Made by a program: the position numbers and the translations under genes. A stretch of 64,000 nt of DNA from Desmodus rotundus (taxonomy: Eukaryota > Chordata > Mammalia > Chiroptera > Phyllostomidae). This document shows positions 1 to 12,200 of the stretch, one piece after another (the stretch's first letter is position 1; the number at the start of each line of letters is the position of its first letter). Location of the stretch: positions 19,478,739 through 19,542,738 of the forward strand of contig NC_071397.1 of NCBI RefSeq assembly GCF_022682495.2, read 5' to 3'. The notes under the pieces are model-generated. The model was not told the origin of the DNA, ran no database searches, and saw nothing but the letters and a program-made list of their open reading frames with translations.

Positions 1-1734
1 TATAGCACACTGTCTATTTATTTTCATAAGCTAGGGTTGATTTTTTTAATGCAACAAAAAGACTTTGACCAGTACAACCAGACTTTGCCACATTCTGCTG
101 GATTTAAATGCCCTTTTGGACATCAATTGGCATGATTTTAACTTCTTAAGATTATTATGAAGTCTGTTTTATTTTATATCCCTACATTTGATAATGAGGT
201 CATTGAAAATAAATAAATATTTTGAAAGCACAGTAAATTTTCAACAGTGAATATCCCGGACCATCAATCTCACAAGTATTTTGCAAAGCATAAAATGATA
301 ATAACTCATATTCCTGCTAAAATATCTGCAATTAATACCCTGCTTGGTTCTGGAGAAAGCATATTGCATAAATGTGTGTAGGAGAAGACGGACCTTTTTC
401 CCCCATCCCTATAATCTCCATTTTGCTTAGTACTTCATTTAATTTAGGGGTTACGTGTTGCCTGTCTCTATCTGCTCTGGACTGAGGACAAATTCTGAAT
501 ATCTTGGTATTTTTAAGAGCCCTTCAGAGTCTAGCCCCATCTTTTATGACTTTTCTTTCCAACTCTGTTCTCTATGGATTTCCCTCAGCTCATTGAATAC
601 AACATTTCCCCCAAACGTTGAGGCTTTTCACGTATACCAATCTTGATGTGGAGCTTTTGGGCCAGTTCCCACTCCTTTAGGTCACAATTTGAACATCACT
701 TCCTCTGGGGAGCTTTCAGTGATTTCCAAGGTACTGGGCTGTCCGTCACGATACCTGCCCATTTGATTGCTATTGTTTGTTCAGTGATGTCTTATGTGAG
801 ACACGAGTGGCATCAGAGTGGAAGTGACATTGCCTTGTCCCTGGTTAGCACAAGGTCTCTCCGTAAACAAGTGCTCAACCACAAAACAACAACAAGTGTT
901 AAATTAATTAATGTTCACATAGAGAAATACCTGTCTCCACAGACATGCCATGAATATTCTGAAGGTCTAGAATTTGTTCACAAATTTCTAAGCCAGTACT
1001 AAGGACAAAAGGTGAATAGGACATCTCCCAAGAACCTCATCAAGGCTGAAGTTTTACCCTGAGCGTGAGGTTTGGTTCCAGTGTGACTGGAAGAATTGTG
1101 ACCCCTCAAAACTACACACATATTTGGAAATGACACTGGGGTGGACATAGATACATAGATACTTACCCAAGCCATTTCATCTTTTTCCTTACTATAGGCA
1201 TCCCAACTCCATTCAAGCAGCAATATGTCAAGCTTGGTGATGAAACATGATTTTTCCAAAGCAACCATGTGAGTCCCATTTCCCCCTCTTCCCTCTGTGA
1301 ATGGCACAGAGGTAGACACGTCAGCAACTTCTAGCTATGAAATTTAAAGGGAATTCAGTTTTGGGGATTTTGATAAAGATTTTGCTTTCTAAAGGAAAAC
1401 AAAAACAGCATCAGGAGAAGATACTTTTTTAAGACCTTTTTTTCCCCTCTTTCTGGCTTCAACACATGGAGAAAGTCTGATACCAAGATTGGAGGTAGAT
1501 GTTTTTCATTATCTGATGACTAACTTGAGAAGAAAGAATCATGCTGAAGTGGCAGAGTGGGCGAATACAAAGAAATTGGGTCCTTTTTAAAAAGTTCATG
1601 AAGAGCTGACCTAGACCTGAGACAGAATTTACCAGGATTTTGGTTAAATAATAAGTGTCCTTGTATTTTAAGCTGTTCTCTACAAATAAACGCATCATTA
1701 ATTTGCAATCTTCCTTTGGTCCAATCAAAATATA
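1..1734. other. Intron 1 of HCRTR2 (part): no gene seen; possible L2 remnant
   Basis: AT-rich non-coding DNA. About 508-760 resembles the plus-oriented 3' region of LINE L2 (a string matching the family's Ser/Pro-rich ORF end and the CACCTCCTC-like block), but divergence is high. The rest shows nothing I recognise. It is assigned to intron 1 because exon 2 is the first HCRTR2 exon in the window and lies downstream. Confidence 0.45.
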
Positions 1735-2413
1735 AGAGGTCTGTCCTGAAGGTATCCAGCCATATATGAAAAACGGAAACATTTACTGAAGAAGATACAA
1801 GATACAAGAAATATTGTACATAGGACAATAATGCCTCAGTCCCCTTCAAAGTAGGCACCTTGGGGCCTCACACCGTTCTCCCAATCACCATCAGCTGCCC
1901 CGTTGCATTTTCCTGAATTTCATTGATGGTCTGAAATCTCTTCCTCTTCAAAGGTGATTTTAGTTTTGGGAAAGACAGAAGTTGCAGCATGCCAAATCTG
2001 GGCTGTAGTGGGCTGAGTCACTTCAGTGATTTGATGTTTTGCCGAAAAACTCTGCACGAGATGTGATGCATGAGTGGGCATGTTGTCGTGATGAAGCTGC
2101 CAATCACCAGTTGTCCATAGCTGTGGCTTCCTGAATCATCCAAATAGTTTCCACAGAGAAATGTTCAAGTTTAATGCAAAATTTGATGCAGATTTTTTGC
2201 TCTACTCACTCAGTCATTTTGAATGCAATGGCCACACAGTACACATGCTCACTGAATGGCATCTACCTCCCCCACTGACTAGTATGGTGAAGTCGTCATT
2301 GTTCATGTATGTGCATTCCAGCCCACTCTCCTTTGCTCCCAGGTTATATTAATGTTACATAAACCATTCTCGTTACATTAACAATGGATGGACTTTTTCC
2401 TGGACACATCTCG
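1735..2413 (-). mobile_element. Mariner-family deletion derivative, copy 1 (non-autonomous)
   Basis: About 679 bp flanked by TA dinucleotides (1733-1734 and 2414-2415). Terminal inverted repeats: left AGAGGTCTGTCCTG, right reading CGAGATGTGTCCAG on the other strand. On the minus strand it carries the first ~30 codons of a mariner transposase, fused after the isoleucine-glutamine-lysine stretch to the C-terminal third holding the last catalytic Asp region. Everything between, including the first catalytic Asp, is missing. Stops and frameshifts are present, so no protein is expected. It shares its internal junction with the copies at 39180 and 63309. Confidence 0.88.
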
Positions 2414-2415
2414 TA

Positions 2416-5400
2416 CCTGACAAGGGGTCACCTAGTTTGAAAGTTTCAGAAAAGATACTACCAAGGTGTTCACGTGTTCAGTGGGGATGACTTCCTATGC
2501 TATTTTATTGGTGGTGTAACTATAAGTCTTTGTTTCTATTCAGTATGGATCAGATTGTGACTGGGTGCCTTTCAGGGGAGAGAATAAAATTTAAGTATGT
2601 AAAAGGAAAGAGAAGTAAGAAGAGAGAGAGCAGACAAGAAAGAAGAACAGCACGACAAGGTCAAACCCTGGGTGGGAATAAGAAGATGCCAGTGTGGAAT
2701 GTGATGGCCTGAGGTGCTGGGGAGCTTAGGGAAGGTAGAATGGAGTGAAGAGAAGAATAAGTATGTGGAGCCTTGTGGAACAAAGAGGGTGCTTGGCTGT
2801 GTGGTAAAGGTCAGGTTTCAATAAGGTGACAATCTTCTTACATCTTAAAATTATCAACATGTAAAGCAAACAACAATTATGTAGATGATTTTCAGTGGGT
2901 CTTGCAACATATTAAAAATTTGAGGAGAATTAAAATTGAACCAGCAGCTGGATGATGTTATCAGCGGGAGGGCAGAATAGGAAGCCTCACTCTTCTTCAC
3001 CCAAAAGAGATGCCTGCTCAATGACAATACATGGACCAATTCCTTTTGTGAGAAATTCCTTTTGTTAATTCCTTAATTAACAAGCTCCTGCATCCCAGGC
3101 AAACATGAAATGAGCCATATCAAAACGGGTAGGAAAATCTGTGGTACTCCCTCACCATAGTTCATCCTCTTGACTCACAGCAGAGCCATTGGAAGGAAAT
3201 ACCCTGATTCTCATGTCTCTCTGGGAAAAAAGAGAAGGCTGAGACATGCCAATGTCAGGGAACTGCCCACAGGAATTGTTTCTGATTTGCCTCAATTGAA
3301 GCACTAATAGGAAAAACCAGGGGTGGGGGGGCTGAGAACAATGTCAGTGTTTGGATTACCATGTAGTCACTGACCTCAGCTCAGTGTGGGACGAGTGTGA
3401 GACAACCCCCAGCCGAGCCTCGCCCTGAGAAAGGACTGAGTCAGAGCACATGACCAACATTTCCAACTCTACTGTATGTTAAACTTTTATTAAGAGGATA
3501 GATTTTGTGTTATGTGGTTTTTACTACAACCAAAAAGAAAAGAACCAGTTGCTAAAGATTTTGCCAAATGTCATTGTAATAATTTGAGTTCACATAAGAT
3601 ATTGCAAAAAAAAAAAGGAAATAGTAGAGTCTACTTAATTTATCAATATGTCTCTATTGTTATTTTAGGGAATTTTTACTGAGGCAGAGTATATAAAGTT
3701 TTTTCATTCTAATACATTTTTCCAGCTTATTTCTCATTTTTTGAACTACTAGTTAATTTACCTAAATTATTGACACCATATCTGACATTTTGTTAAATTC
3801 TCCATTAGCAACTGGAATCCTTCGAGCTCTATCTAAGTGATGCCAAGCAGTGAGGAGATTCGGTTAATTTGTGACAACAGCCCATCTGGTTACCTTGGTG
3901 AATAGGCCCTTATTCAACTCTCCTTCATGTCTTCTCTGAATCATGAGCATCCTGTAAGCATGGACTAAAAATACAGCACCACCCATGAAACTTCCAGAAG
4001 GGATTTTTATACCAAGAAATGGGACCAATGCCCTGTTTGGTGTTCTTTTATCCTAATTAACTTTTAGAAACAAACTATCCTTGCAAAATCATTGTTAGTT
4101 GGCTGGGGTCAGGATGGCTCTTTTTTCTATGTATTTATCATTACTTTTGTTACTTATGTTGATACTGGTTTTTATACTTAACTCTACGTTTGTTACCTAT
4201 TGATCCTGTATCACTTTAGTACTTTTTATACTATAGTTTTTCAAGTTTCTTATCAGTTGTTTAAATGATGAGATATTTTTTCAGATTTAGAGTTACCTTG
4301 TATTCTTTAGTCTCAATTTAGAATTATTTTAAAATACTGTTTTCTTAAATAATTTTGGTTTCTAAATATTAATACTGATGAATGAAAAAGGATTAGAATG
4401 TGAAAATTATGGCATACACTATTAGTTTACATTTACATAAGTTTTCTACAACTTCATTACAGAAATGTGCATACAGAAACATGACTTACAAAATGGTGCA
4501 TAGGGTCAGATATCCCCATAGTTACTTTTTTAGCCTAAATCCCTTAAAAACACACACACACACGTTCTCATTCTCACTCCCAACTGCCTGTGAGTTGAAT
4601 TATTGACCATAATCCTGAGTAGTGCAGTAGTGTTCCGTCCCAAATGATGAGCCAGAGACATGAGTTGTTGCAAGCATGGGCTCTGTAGCCAAAGTAAATA
4701 ACTCAGTAAATGCTTCTTGAAAGGTTCTACTACGATATGTTCCAGAACCTGTACAAGCCATAGAGCATAAAAATGTGAGCGCAACTCAGCCACTCCCATT
4801 TATTCATTCACCAGTGTTCCTGGAAATGCCAATGCAGTGTATTAGAATCCCATACACATATATTTATATTTTTCAAATGTATAAAAATGATGTTATAATT
4901 AACTGTAAATGCATTTAAACATTTCACTATAGTCAAAATGCAATAATTTTTTAGTCAACAGAAACTGAAAGTATAATTCTGTTAAGTATAACTTCTGTTT
5001 TGCCTTGTATGAGGGCCTGTGTACTTGAAATGTTTGGTAAGTCCTAATTCATATGCTTATCATTGACAAAAGTGTTTTCATTTGCTCTCCACCACAACAA
5101 TGAAAGAAATACAGCCTAGGCTGTTTTGTGCTTCTTCCCTAGTAGAGCCTCAGTGTGTAATGGGAGGGGGAACGAGATGGTTTTAAGTTCAAGGACAGGG
5201 GGTTATGGAATCCTTGGGAGGTTTATAAGAGCGATAGATATCAAATGTCACCAGTGCATACATCGTTAGAGGGTACTGATCCTCATGCCTTCTCCATTAT
5301 TCCTGATTTTCTCCTTTCTTATTCTCTTCTTTCTTTTTCTTTTTCCCTCTGTGGCTTCATTGTCTTCATTAAACCTATATTACAATGTAAGATGAATTAA

Positions 5401-5735
5401 AATGCCCTAAAATAATTTTTATTTGTTGAAGATGAACTTCAAAAGAAAAAATATATACTTATGGCATAAAGAAAATATAAGGGCACCTAAATTCACTGGA
5501 ATATGTTCAGTGTGCGAACCATACAAGTTGTGGTGTGATGTCAAATCCCAGCAGATTTTTTGTAGTATAAAAGAACTCAAGAAAACAGTGTGTGGGATTA
5601 CTGAAGTTTTTTTTATTATTATTAAAAATATAACATTCTATTTCAAATGTAATGCATCTATTTTACAAAAGTGATAGAATTTAAATTTTAAAATATGGGT
5701 GCTATAAAGCAAGAGAAAAATAGCATAATCTAATA
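2416..5735. other. Intron 1: no gene recognised
   Basis: AT-rich intronic DNA with a purine-rich patch around 2580-2760 and a short (AC)n run at 4548-4563. Open frames here are short and none matches a family I know. I see nothing further to annotate. Confidence 0.5.
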
Positions 5736-5737
5736 AT

Positions 5738-5925
5738 TATAATTGATGTTTACTGAGTATTTCATTAGATGCCAGGCATTGTCCTGTTACTTGGATTTCA
5801 TCACTCAGCCCTAACATCATTCTGTGAAGTCGGCACTATTTATATTGAGGTGTTAGAGACAGGGCGGAAGAAAGGTGCAGTGACTAGCCAAGGTTACACA
5901 CTAGTAATGTCCTGGATACCCACTT
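5738..5925 (-). repeat. MIR SINE fragment
   Basis: Minus-strand MIR, recognised by the antisense core: a size-limit phrase ATGCCAGGCATTGT, then a run equivalent to GAGGNNNNAGAGACAG, and the AAGGTTACACACTAGTAA block that corresponds to the MIR core TTACTAGCTGTGTGACCTT. Old and diverged. Confidence 0.6.
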
Positions 5926-5949
5926 AGTTGGCAAATGTTTATTGATTGT

Positions 5950-6130
5950 TTACTGGGAGTCAGTCATGGAGATAATACACATTACTATAATTAATTTTTA
6001 CATGAATTCTATGGGGTAGAAATTAATGTCCCCATTGCTATTAGGCTATCAAAACAGGTGTACCAAAGTCATAGAGCTATTACATGTTGGAACCTGAATC
6101 GGAGTCCAGTTCTGCCGACTCCAGGCTCTC
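5950..6130 (-). repeat. MIR SINE fragment, second copy
   Basis: Antisense MIR: TTCTATGGGGTAGAAATTAAT, then CCCCATTGCTATTAGG, then the region GTCATAGAGCTATTACATG and a tail resembling the MIR tRNA-related end (CCAGTTCTGCCGACTCCAGG). Followed by a (TG)n tract. Confidence 0.55.
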
Positions 6131-6146
6131 GCCCCCATTTCTTGAA

Positions 6147-6180
6147 TGTGTGTGTGTTTGTGTGTACGTGTGTGTGCATA
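6147..6180. repeat. (TG)n microsatellite, interrupted
   Basis: Imperfect TG/GT run with T and AC interruptions, just beyond the MIR fragment. Confidence 0.85.
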
Positions 6181-9100
6181 CCACATAAAATCCCACCCTT
6201 ATGTTCTGTAATCCAAAAAGCATTAATGTTTTAAGATATGTGTTTGAGTGGGGGACTTGGTAACACATAAAAAGCTCTCTTTTACAATATGCCTAGCCAA
6301 TCACACAGAACTAGTATTTGACTATTGACTGCCCTTGTGTGTTTCTGCACTAGTTTTCTATCCCCATGAAATCCATGCTCTTCTGAGGACTGGTTCTTCA
6401 TCATCTCTGGTTTCTCCATGTTGAATCAAGGCAGATGCTCTTGGTTACACTTGATAAGGAAAATGTTGAGGGTATTAAAAATGATGAGTCAATTTCTATT
6501 ATGAACCAAGAAAGGAGAACAAGGAAAGATAAATGGAATTAAACTAAAAGTGAAATTGTGATTTAGAAGTATAGATAAATATAAATAATGAAGATATGAA
6601 AATCCTGGACAGAGAGTTCAGAGAAGATATATGGTCATAACAATTATTACTTATTCAATACACAGCAACTTGACAGAAGACAGGAGGTTATTTGCCTCTG
6701 GTTAGAGTCTGAAAGATGATTCAGTAGGTTTGTTTTTGTTCAGGTTTAAGGCACTGTGGCATAAACAGACAGTGAGGGAGGAGTCAGCTAAGACTCAGAA
6801 CAAACACACAAGTCATGGTTGAAGTAGTACGAGAATTACCAGTCCAGTGGTGAAAACAGAATCACAGCAGAAGGAATATGTGGACTTACAACACGAATAA
6901 TGAAAGGACCAGGGGAAATAAGTCAAGAAGCATGGGGAAAGAAAAAAAGGTTTGAGATTTGTATGCACAAGTTCAAAGAAGGATGTTAACACCTGGAGAA
7001 CAATGGATTTTTAGTTCCAATTTGGAAAGAAGAAAGTTTAACAAGCAAAAATCAAAATGTAAAAGTCCAGTACGTGGCCACCCTGAGCACATACATGCGG
7101 TTTGTGATGCTGTTTCACAGCATCTTTAGCTTGAAATGTAGATTGAAATGTTAGGACTTTCTTCATCTTATAGTCTGTGACTGTTGAAAAGTCAGGACCA
7201 TAATATTCATTATGCTCATTTCCTCTCATTGGGACCACAGTGATTTCTTCAGTATGCCACTAGTTCTAATGCCGGTAGACATTTTACGTGAACCAAATGT
7301 TTTCCAATAACATGTCCCAGGCTGGTGCAGCAGACAGAGCTGTGGTCTCATCTACCTTCCATTTTTCTGTTGAGCTCTCCTTCAACTTGCTGGATCAAGT
7401 GGAAGCAACTTTCTACCACAGGTTCACTTGTATTCTTAAACGTTTTTAGATTGAACAATTCAGTATCTATCTTTTTTCTAAAATGACTTTCTTTAACGTC
7501 ATAACAACTGGAACCTTTTTAAGGTCTCTCCGTTCCATTTTAAATTTTGTAGTATAGATCTAGATATAATAAACTACTAAAATTTGACCACTGACTATAA
7601 ACTTAATAAATCCTTTGTTTTCATGGGTGTTATTTGTGCTAATATTTCTAGTAATACTAATAATAACAAAGTACCAAGAAAGACCTTGAGATGAAAGGGT
7701 CCTTAGAGCTGCATTACTCAAAGTCTAGTTCATAGACCAATAGCAGTAATTCCCTGATCTAGTAATTCTGAGAATTTCTTCAAAATGTACAACATGAATT
7801 AAAGAAGAGTTTATGCATGGATGTAAATAAAATTGATTTAGTAAATGGAAGTAAATTTTAAAATGTATAATATGAATTAATCAAAAGATGAGTTACAGAA
7901 ATGACATGACTTTTCCTGAATTTATGTCCACAGGTGTGGAGGAATTGAAGAGATGGTATCAGAACACATTTCACCATCACTTAGCATAGTGATGCACAGT
8001 GTAATAGCATATATTACTATATAAATTTCCACTTAACATTAATGGATATATGAATACTTGAAAAGAGATTTTTAAAATCCAAACCACAGTACATAGTTTT
8101 ATATTTTGCACAAAATGAACAATCATATGTTAAAATATGTGTAAGTTATTATTGAAAACTGAAATATTGCCTTGAATAAATACCTGTTGAAAGAATGAAT
8201 TAATGAATGAGAATCCAGCCAAAAAACTCAACTGTGGGTCAGTAATCTTAATGTCATTGCCCAAGGAAACAATTCAAAGACTTCTCTTCTACTTTATTTC
8301 TAGGCAGAGAGACCAAGGGCCCGTTCCTCATATTAGCTCCTGTGCTTTCCTGACATCAGAACCAGCCACTCACCCCTTACCCCAATTTCAGCATATATGC
8401 CTAGAATGGTAGAGAACTTACTTCACCTCTGTACAAAGTCTTTTATTGAGGGTTGTGACTCAGTGAGAAAGGTTAGGCAATTTAATATGTCCCATGATTA
8501 GCCCAGAATTGCTACTTCCCGTAACACCTATGCCTCTAGGCTCTTTCCCATGCCTCTTCCAGAATAAGGTGCCATATCTCATAAGGTGAGGTATGAGTAA
8601 GCACCAAGAAAAAGGCACATTTTTTTACTCTGAGAAAAAGTGGTCCAATCAATATCTTACTTATATTAGTCATCTACACATATTTTAATAACTAAGCAAA
8701 AGTACATAAAATTTATAGATAACAATCTCTTATTTTTTAAATAATAAACATAGACTTGGGTATTCTATTAAGGGTAATTTTAATCTCTGACCAGCAAAAA
8801 TTTCAATATCCATGTTCATTATTTTTTTTAAAGTTAATGGAACAAAATTAGACCTGTGGAACAAAATTAGACCAATGGAGCAAATATTGTTTTTTAAGAA
8901 GAGAAGCAAGAATAAAATATCTTTATAAAATTATACAGTGATCTTTCCTTGTTTGCTTTAATGGAGAACAGAATTAAGAGGAACACCTACTTTTATAACT
9001 GAAAGTGTCAGGGTTGTTGGTTTCTAATTTAAACTATGGTACTTGCAGTGTTTAAAGGGAAGGAAGCAAAGATTTACAAAAGCAATTGTTCTTAAACTAA

Positions 9101-10199
9101 AAAATGGTCTATTTTGTGTCTTTTCAAATTAGAAATGTATGACTAATATGGCAGATTCAGTTATTATAAAGTATTATTTAACCAAAAAATATGAAAAGAA
9201 AAGAATAAACAGCGATGAACTCAGCCATTAAAGGGAACAGGTTGTCAAGACAATGGTGAAGTGACAAATTAGAGAAAAGCTAACATGGGCTATTTGACAA
9301 GCCCTCCTTTTAATACCTGCCCTCTCATACATTTTGTTGTTGTTGCTCTAAATTTCAGTACAGCACTGCACGTTTCCTGATGTACGTTACTTAAGTACAT
9401 CATATTTTAAATGTCCAGATCAAAACTCACAATCTTCTCACCTCCACCCGGCTCCTCCTCCTATGATTAATTTCTCCATCGCTGTTAATTGTCCAGCATC
9501 TCCATGGAACAGATGTGTCCTGCCCCATTTTCCTAAACACAAGTTTGTATATCAAATTATTTTCTTTTTTTATTTCCGAGATCTATTCTAACAGAAACAT
9601 TTGGACTCAGCATATAATTAAAAGCTTAACAATACTAATAGTTGCTTCAGAAAGCGTCCCCTCTTTGTCAATGTGCAACCATTTACATTCATTTGCATGT
9701 AATTCACTTTCATACCCATTCACTGGGGTATGAATATTAGTCAAATGGGCAATTAATTAATACAATCTTTACATATTCACTTATTAAAATGCACCATGCA
9801 ATTCCTATTTCCTTGGGAGTTCTCACTGAATCCATGGGATGTGAATTTTGAACAGCTGTCGCCATTTATGCCATTGCTCTTGTTGTCCAGAAGAGCCAGG
9901 TGGACATTCATTTTTTCTTTTCTCCTTGCATAGAGTTGAAATTTAAAGATCTCATTTTCTCTGATGTGCCATCTAAAAGGATGTTACCTTACCTTACTCA
10001 GTGTGAGCCCTAAAACTATGAAATGTTTATCGATCACTGATTGCAAATCAAATTTTAGTTATCAAATAGAGATCAGAATCTTTAGTGAAATTTTAAAAAT
10101 AGCCAATGCTAGATGTCTTTGTTTCTGGATGGCAAAGATAACTTGTGGAGAATTTTATTAAGTTTCACTCTGTTGAAAAATATAATTTTGAGTGGATTC
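6181..10199. other. Intron 1: no gene recognised
   Basis: AT-rich intronic sequence. A 17-base perfect direct repeat (TGGAACAAAATTAGACC) occurs at 8838-8854 and 8857-8873. A TGAATGAATTAATGAATGA run near 8195 resembles an L2 3' tail. Nothing coding is supported. Confidence 0.5.
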
Positions 10200-10361
10200 A
10201 TGTTGCAAGCTCTGTATCAAATACTTTTATATTCATCAAAACAATCTGTGGACACAGGTACAGGTATCTTAATCTGATATATGTTGAAACTGAAGCACAG
10301 GGAGATTAAGTAACTTTCCCAATGCTAAAGGATATTGAAGCTGGAATTTTAAGTAGGTTTT
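10200..10361 (-). repeat. MIR SINE fragment interrupted by a Ves SINE
   Basis: Antisense MIR core: ACTGAAGCACAGGGAGATTA, then AGTAACTTTCCCAATGCTAA, then GGATATTGAAGCTGGAATTT. It ends at the insertion site of the younger Ves-type SINE. Confidence 0.65.
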
Positions 10362-10375
10362 TAAACCCCAAAATA

Positions 10376-10587
10376 GCCTTGGCTGGCGAAGCTTAGTGGA
10401 TTGAGTACAGGCCTCTGAACCAAAGGGTTGCCGGTTCGATACTCAGTCAAGGGCACATCCCTGGGTTGCAGGCCAGGTCCCCAGTAGGAGACATATGAGA
10501 GGCAACCACACATTGATGCTTCTTTCCCTCTCTTTCTCCTTCCCTTCCCCTCTGTCTAAAAATAAATAAATAAAATCTTTAAAAAAA
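10376..10587 (+). mobile_element. Ves-type bat SINE, copy 1 (tRNA-derived)
   Basis: Starts GCCTTGGCTGGCGAAGCTTA. The pol III A-box-like (AGCTTAGTGGATTGAG) and B-box-like (GGTTCGATACT) motifs are in place, then the family's GGGCACATCCCTGGGTTGCA and GGCAACCACACATTGATG blocks, a pyrimidine-rich CTCTCTTT stretch and an A-rich (AAATA)n tail. Target-site duplication TAAACCCCAAAATA at 10362-10375 and TAAACTCCAAAATA at 10588-10601 (one mismatch). Full length for the family. It is a SINE, not a functional tRNA gene. Confidence 0.92.
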
Positions 10588-10601
10588 TAAACTCCAAAAT
10601 A

Positions 10602-11380
10602 TATTATCTTTACCTTTTGTTTGAAGAGAATATTTATAATACAAGTGGCATGATCATTTAAAAACCAGGCTTTCTTTTTTTTCTCTCAGAAAACAATATT
10701 TTTATAGCTCTCCAGACTTTTAGCAGTGATTTGAAGAATTGAGTGTTTTATGACCTAAGAATAGTGCGATATAGCCACATGGGAGACAAAGGTTCATTTT
10801 TTAAAATTAACTAGCCAGTTTTTTAAAAAAGGGTTATTTACACTATTATCAAACATGCTTTCAATGTCATAATCCTGGGCAGGCTAAAATTAGTAATATT
10901 TGGGAAAGATATAAATAATTTTTCCTTCTACTTATTCAGTTACTGCAACTATATTCAGAGGTAGGAAGTGAAATATGATTTAAAATTATTTAGTAAAGTT
11001 AAGCAAGTAGCAGATTCACTTATGTCCATTAAACATAAATTACTCTAAAATAGAAATCAAAATGGTTAGTAGCAGAGATTGAAGTTTTCATAATTACACT
11101 GTACCTATGCCCCAGCAGAAAGGTCTCCCTTCAGTCCTTAGCATAGGTGCAAACACGTTTAACATGGTCCGTTCTGTTTTCTGGAAAGTCATTCCATTGT
11201 TTCCAGTCTTTACTCAGGACACTTTTAGACATAAACTGTATCAGGGATGTATGTCAACAGACTGACAAAGGGCCACAGTGGAAGTAAGTTCTACAATTTG
11301 CATATATTGAATTTTTCTTTTTCAAGGTTAAATAGTCATGATAAATTCTCTAATGTAAAAAACAAAATCTGAATCATGAA
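10602..11380. other. Intron 1: no gene recognised
   Basis: AT-rich intronic DNA without recognisable repeat or coding signal. Confidence 0.5.
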
Positions 11381-11384
11381 AATT

Positions 11385-11640
11385 TTATGCAATCAAGCAA
11401 TCCCTTAGCAAACATTTATTGTAGATCTACTGTGTTCAGAATAGAGGCCCTGCATGTAGAAAATAAAAATGGTAAAATATAAGTTCTTTAAAAATGACAC
11501 AAGTTTAGGAAAAATAAACTATATTAAGTGATAAAAAATAAAAATTGACAAACTATGGTAGGAAGAAGGGAGGCAAATGGCTGGAACAATTTGAAGGCTA
11601 CCAAGTATTAAAACAAGAACAGATTTAAGTCAGGAAACCG
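11385..11640 (-). repeat. L2 LINE 3' fragment
   Basis: Antisense L2 signature: AACATTTATTGTAGATCTAC, then GTGTTCAGAATAGAGGCCC and AAAATGGTAAAATATAAGTT, followed by the family's AAACAAGTAAGTG-like block in decayed form. Confidence 0.5.
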
Positions 11641-11819
11641 TCATGTTAATTTTAAAGGAAATTATATCTACAGTAGCCATCAACATGCTCATACAAATTT
11701 TAATAAGATTCTTTAAAATAACAAATGCCCTGAAGGGCAATGTTCTCTTTTATTTCCAAATAGCCAATAAACATAAAAATGTTAAACTTGAATCTAACAT
11801 GAAAAAGACGGACAGTACC

Positions 11820-12200
11820 TAGTGTTGGCAAAAATATAGTGACTGAGATACTTACGTTCGCTTGGGAGAGTAAAACCTGAGATTGCAACGCCAGTTTGGA
11901 ACTCTCTGGCAGCCATGTAGTAATGTGGTCACGTACACCCTCTGCGATAGCAGTTTCACTCTTAGACATATAATGAACAGAAACCCATATGTATGCCTGT
12001 CAAAAAGCAGAGACAAGAATGTTAACTACAGCCTTGCTTATGATAGTCCTGAACTGCAGCCAGCTGAAATGCCCATCAGTGGTAGAGTAGATACATGGTA
12101 ATATGATCATACACTGAAATACTATCCAGCAGTGAAAATTATAGAACTGTATCTGGATCTCAGGCAGGAAGAGAAACAGAAGTCAGATGTCACGGGGAGC
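11820..12200 (+). mobile_element. Old L1 ORF2 C-terminal fragment
   Basis: Diverged plus-strand LINE-1: GAAACCCATATGTATGCCTG, AGAATGTTAACTACAGCCTT, GCTGAAATGCCCATCAGTGG, and the counterpart of the TGGAATAYTAYTCAGCCATAAAA block (AATACTATCCAGCAGTGAAA). The frame is broken. Confidence 0.65.

Noticed and set aside
643..1002. 119-codon open frame
   Set aside because: No family similarity, low-complexity mixed composition, and it overlaps an L2-like trace; expected by chance at this length.
10376..10460. tRNA-like sequence with A and B boxes
   Set aside because: It is the head of a Ves-type SINE (body, A-rich tail and target-site duplication present), not a tRNA gene.
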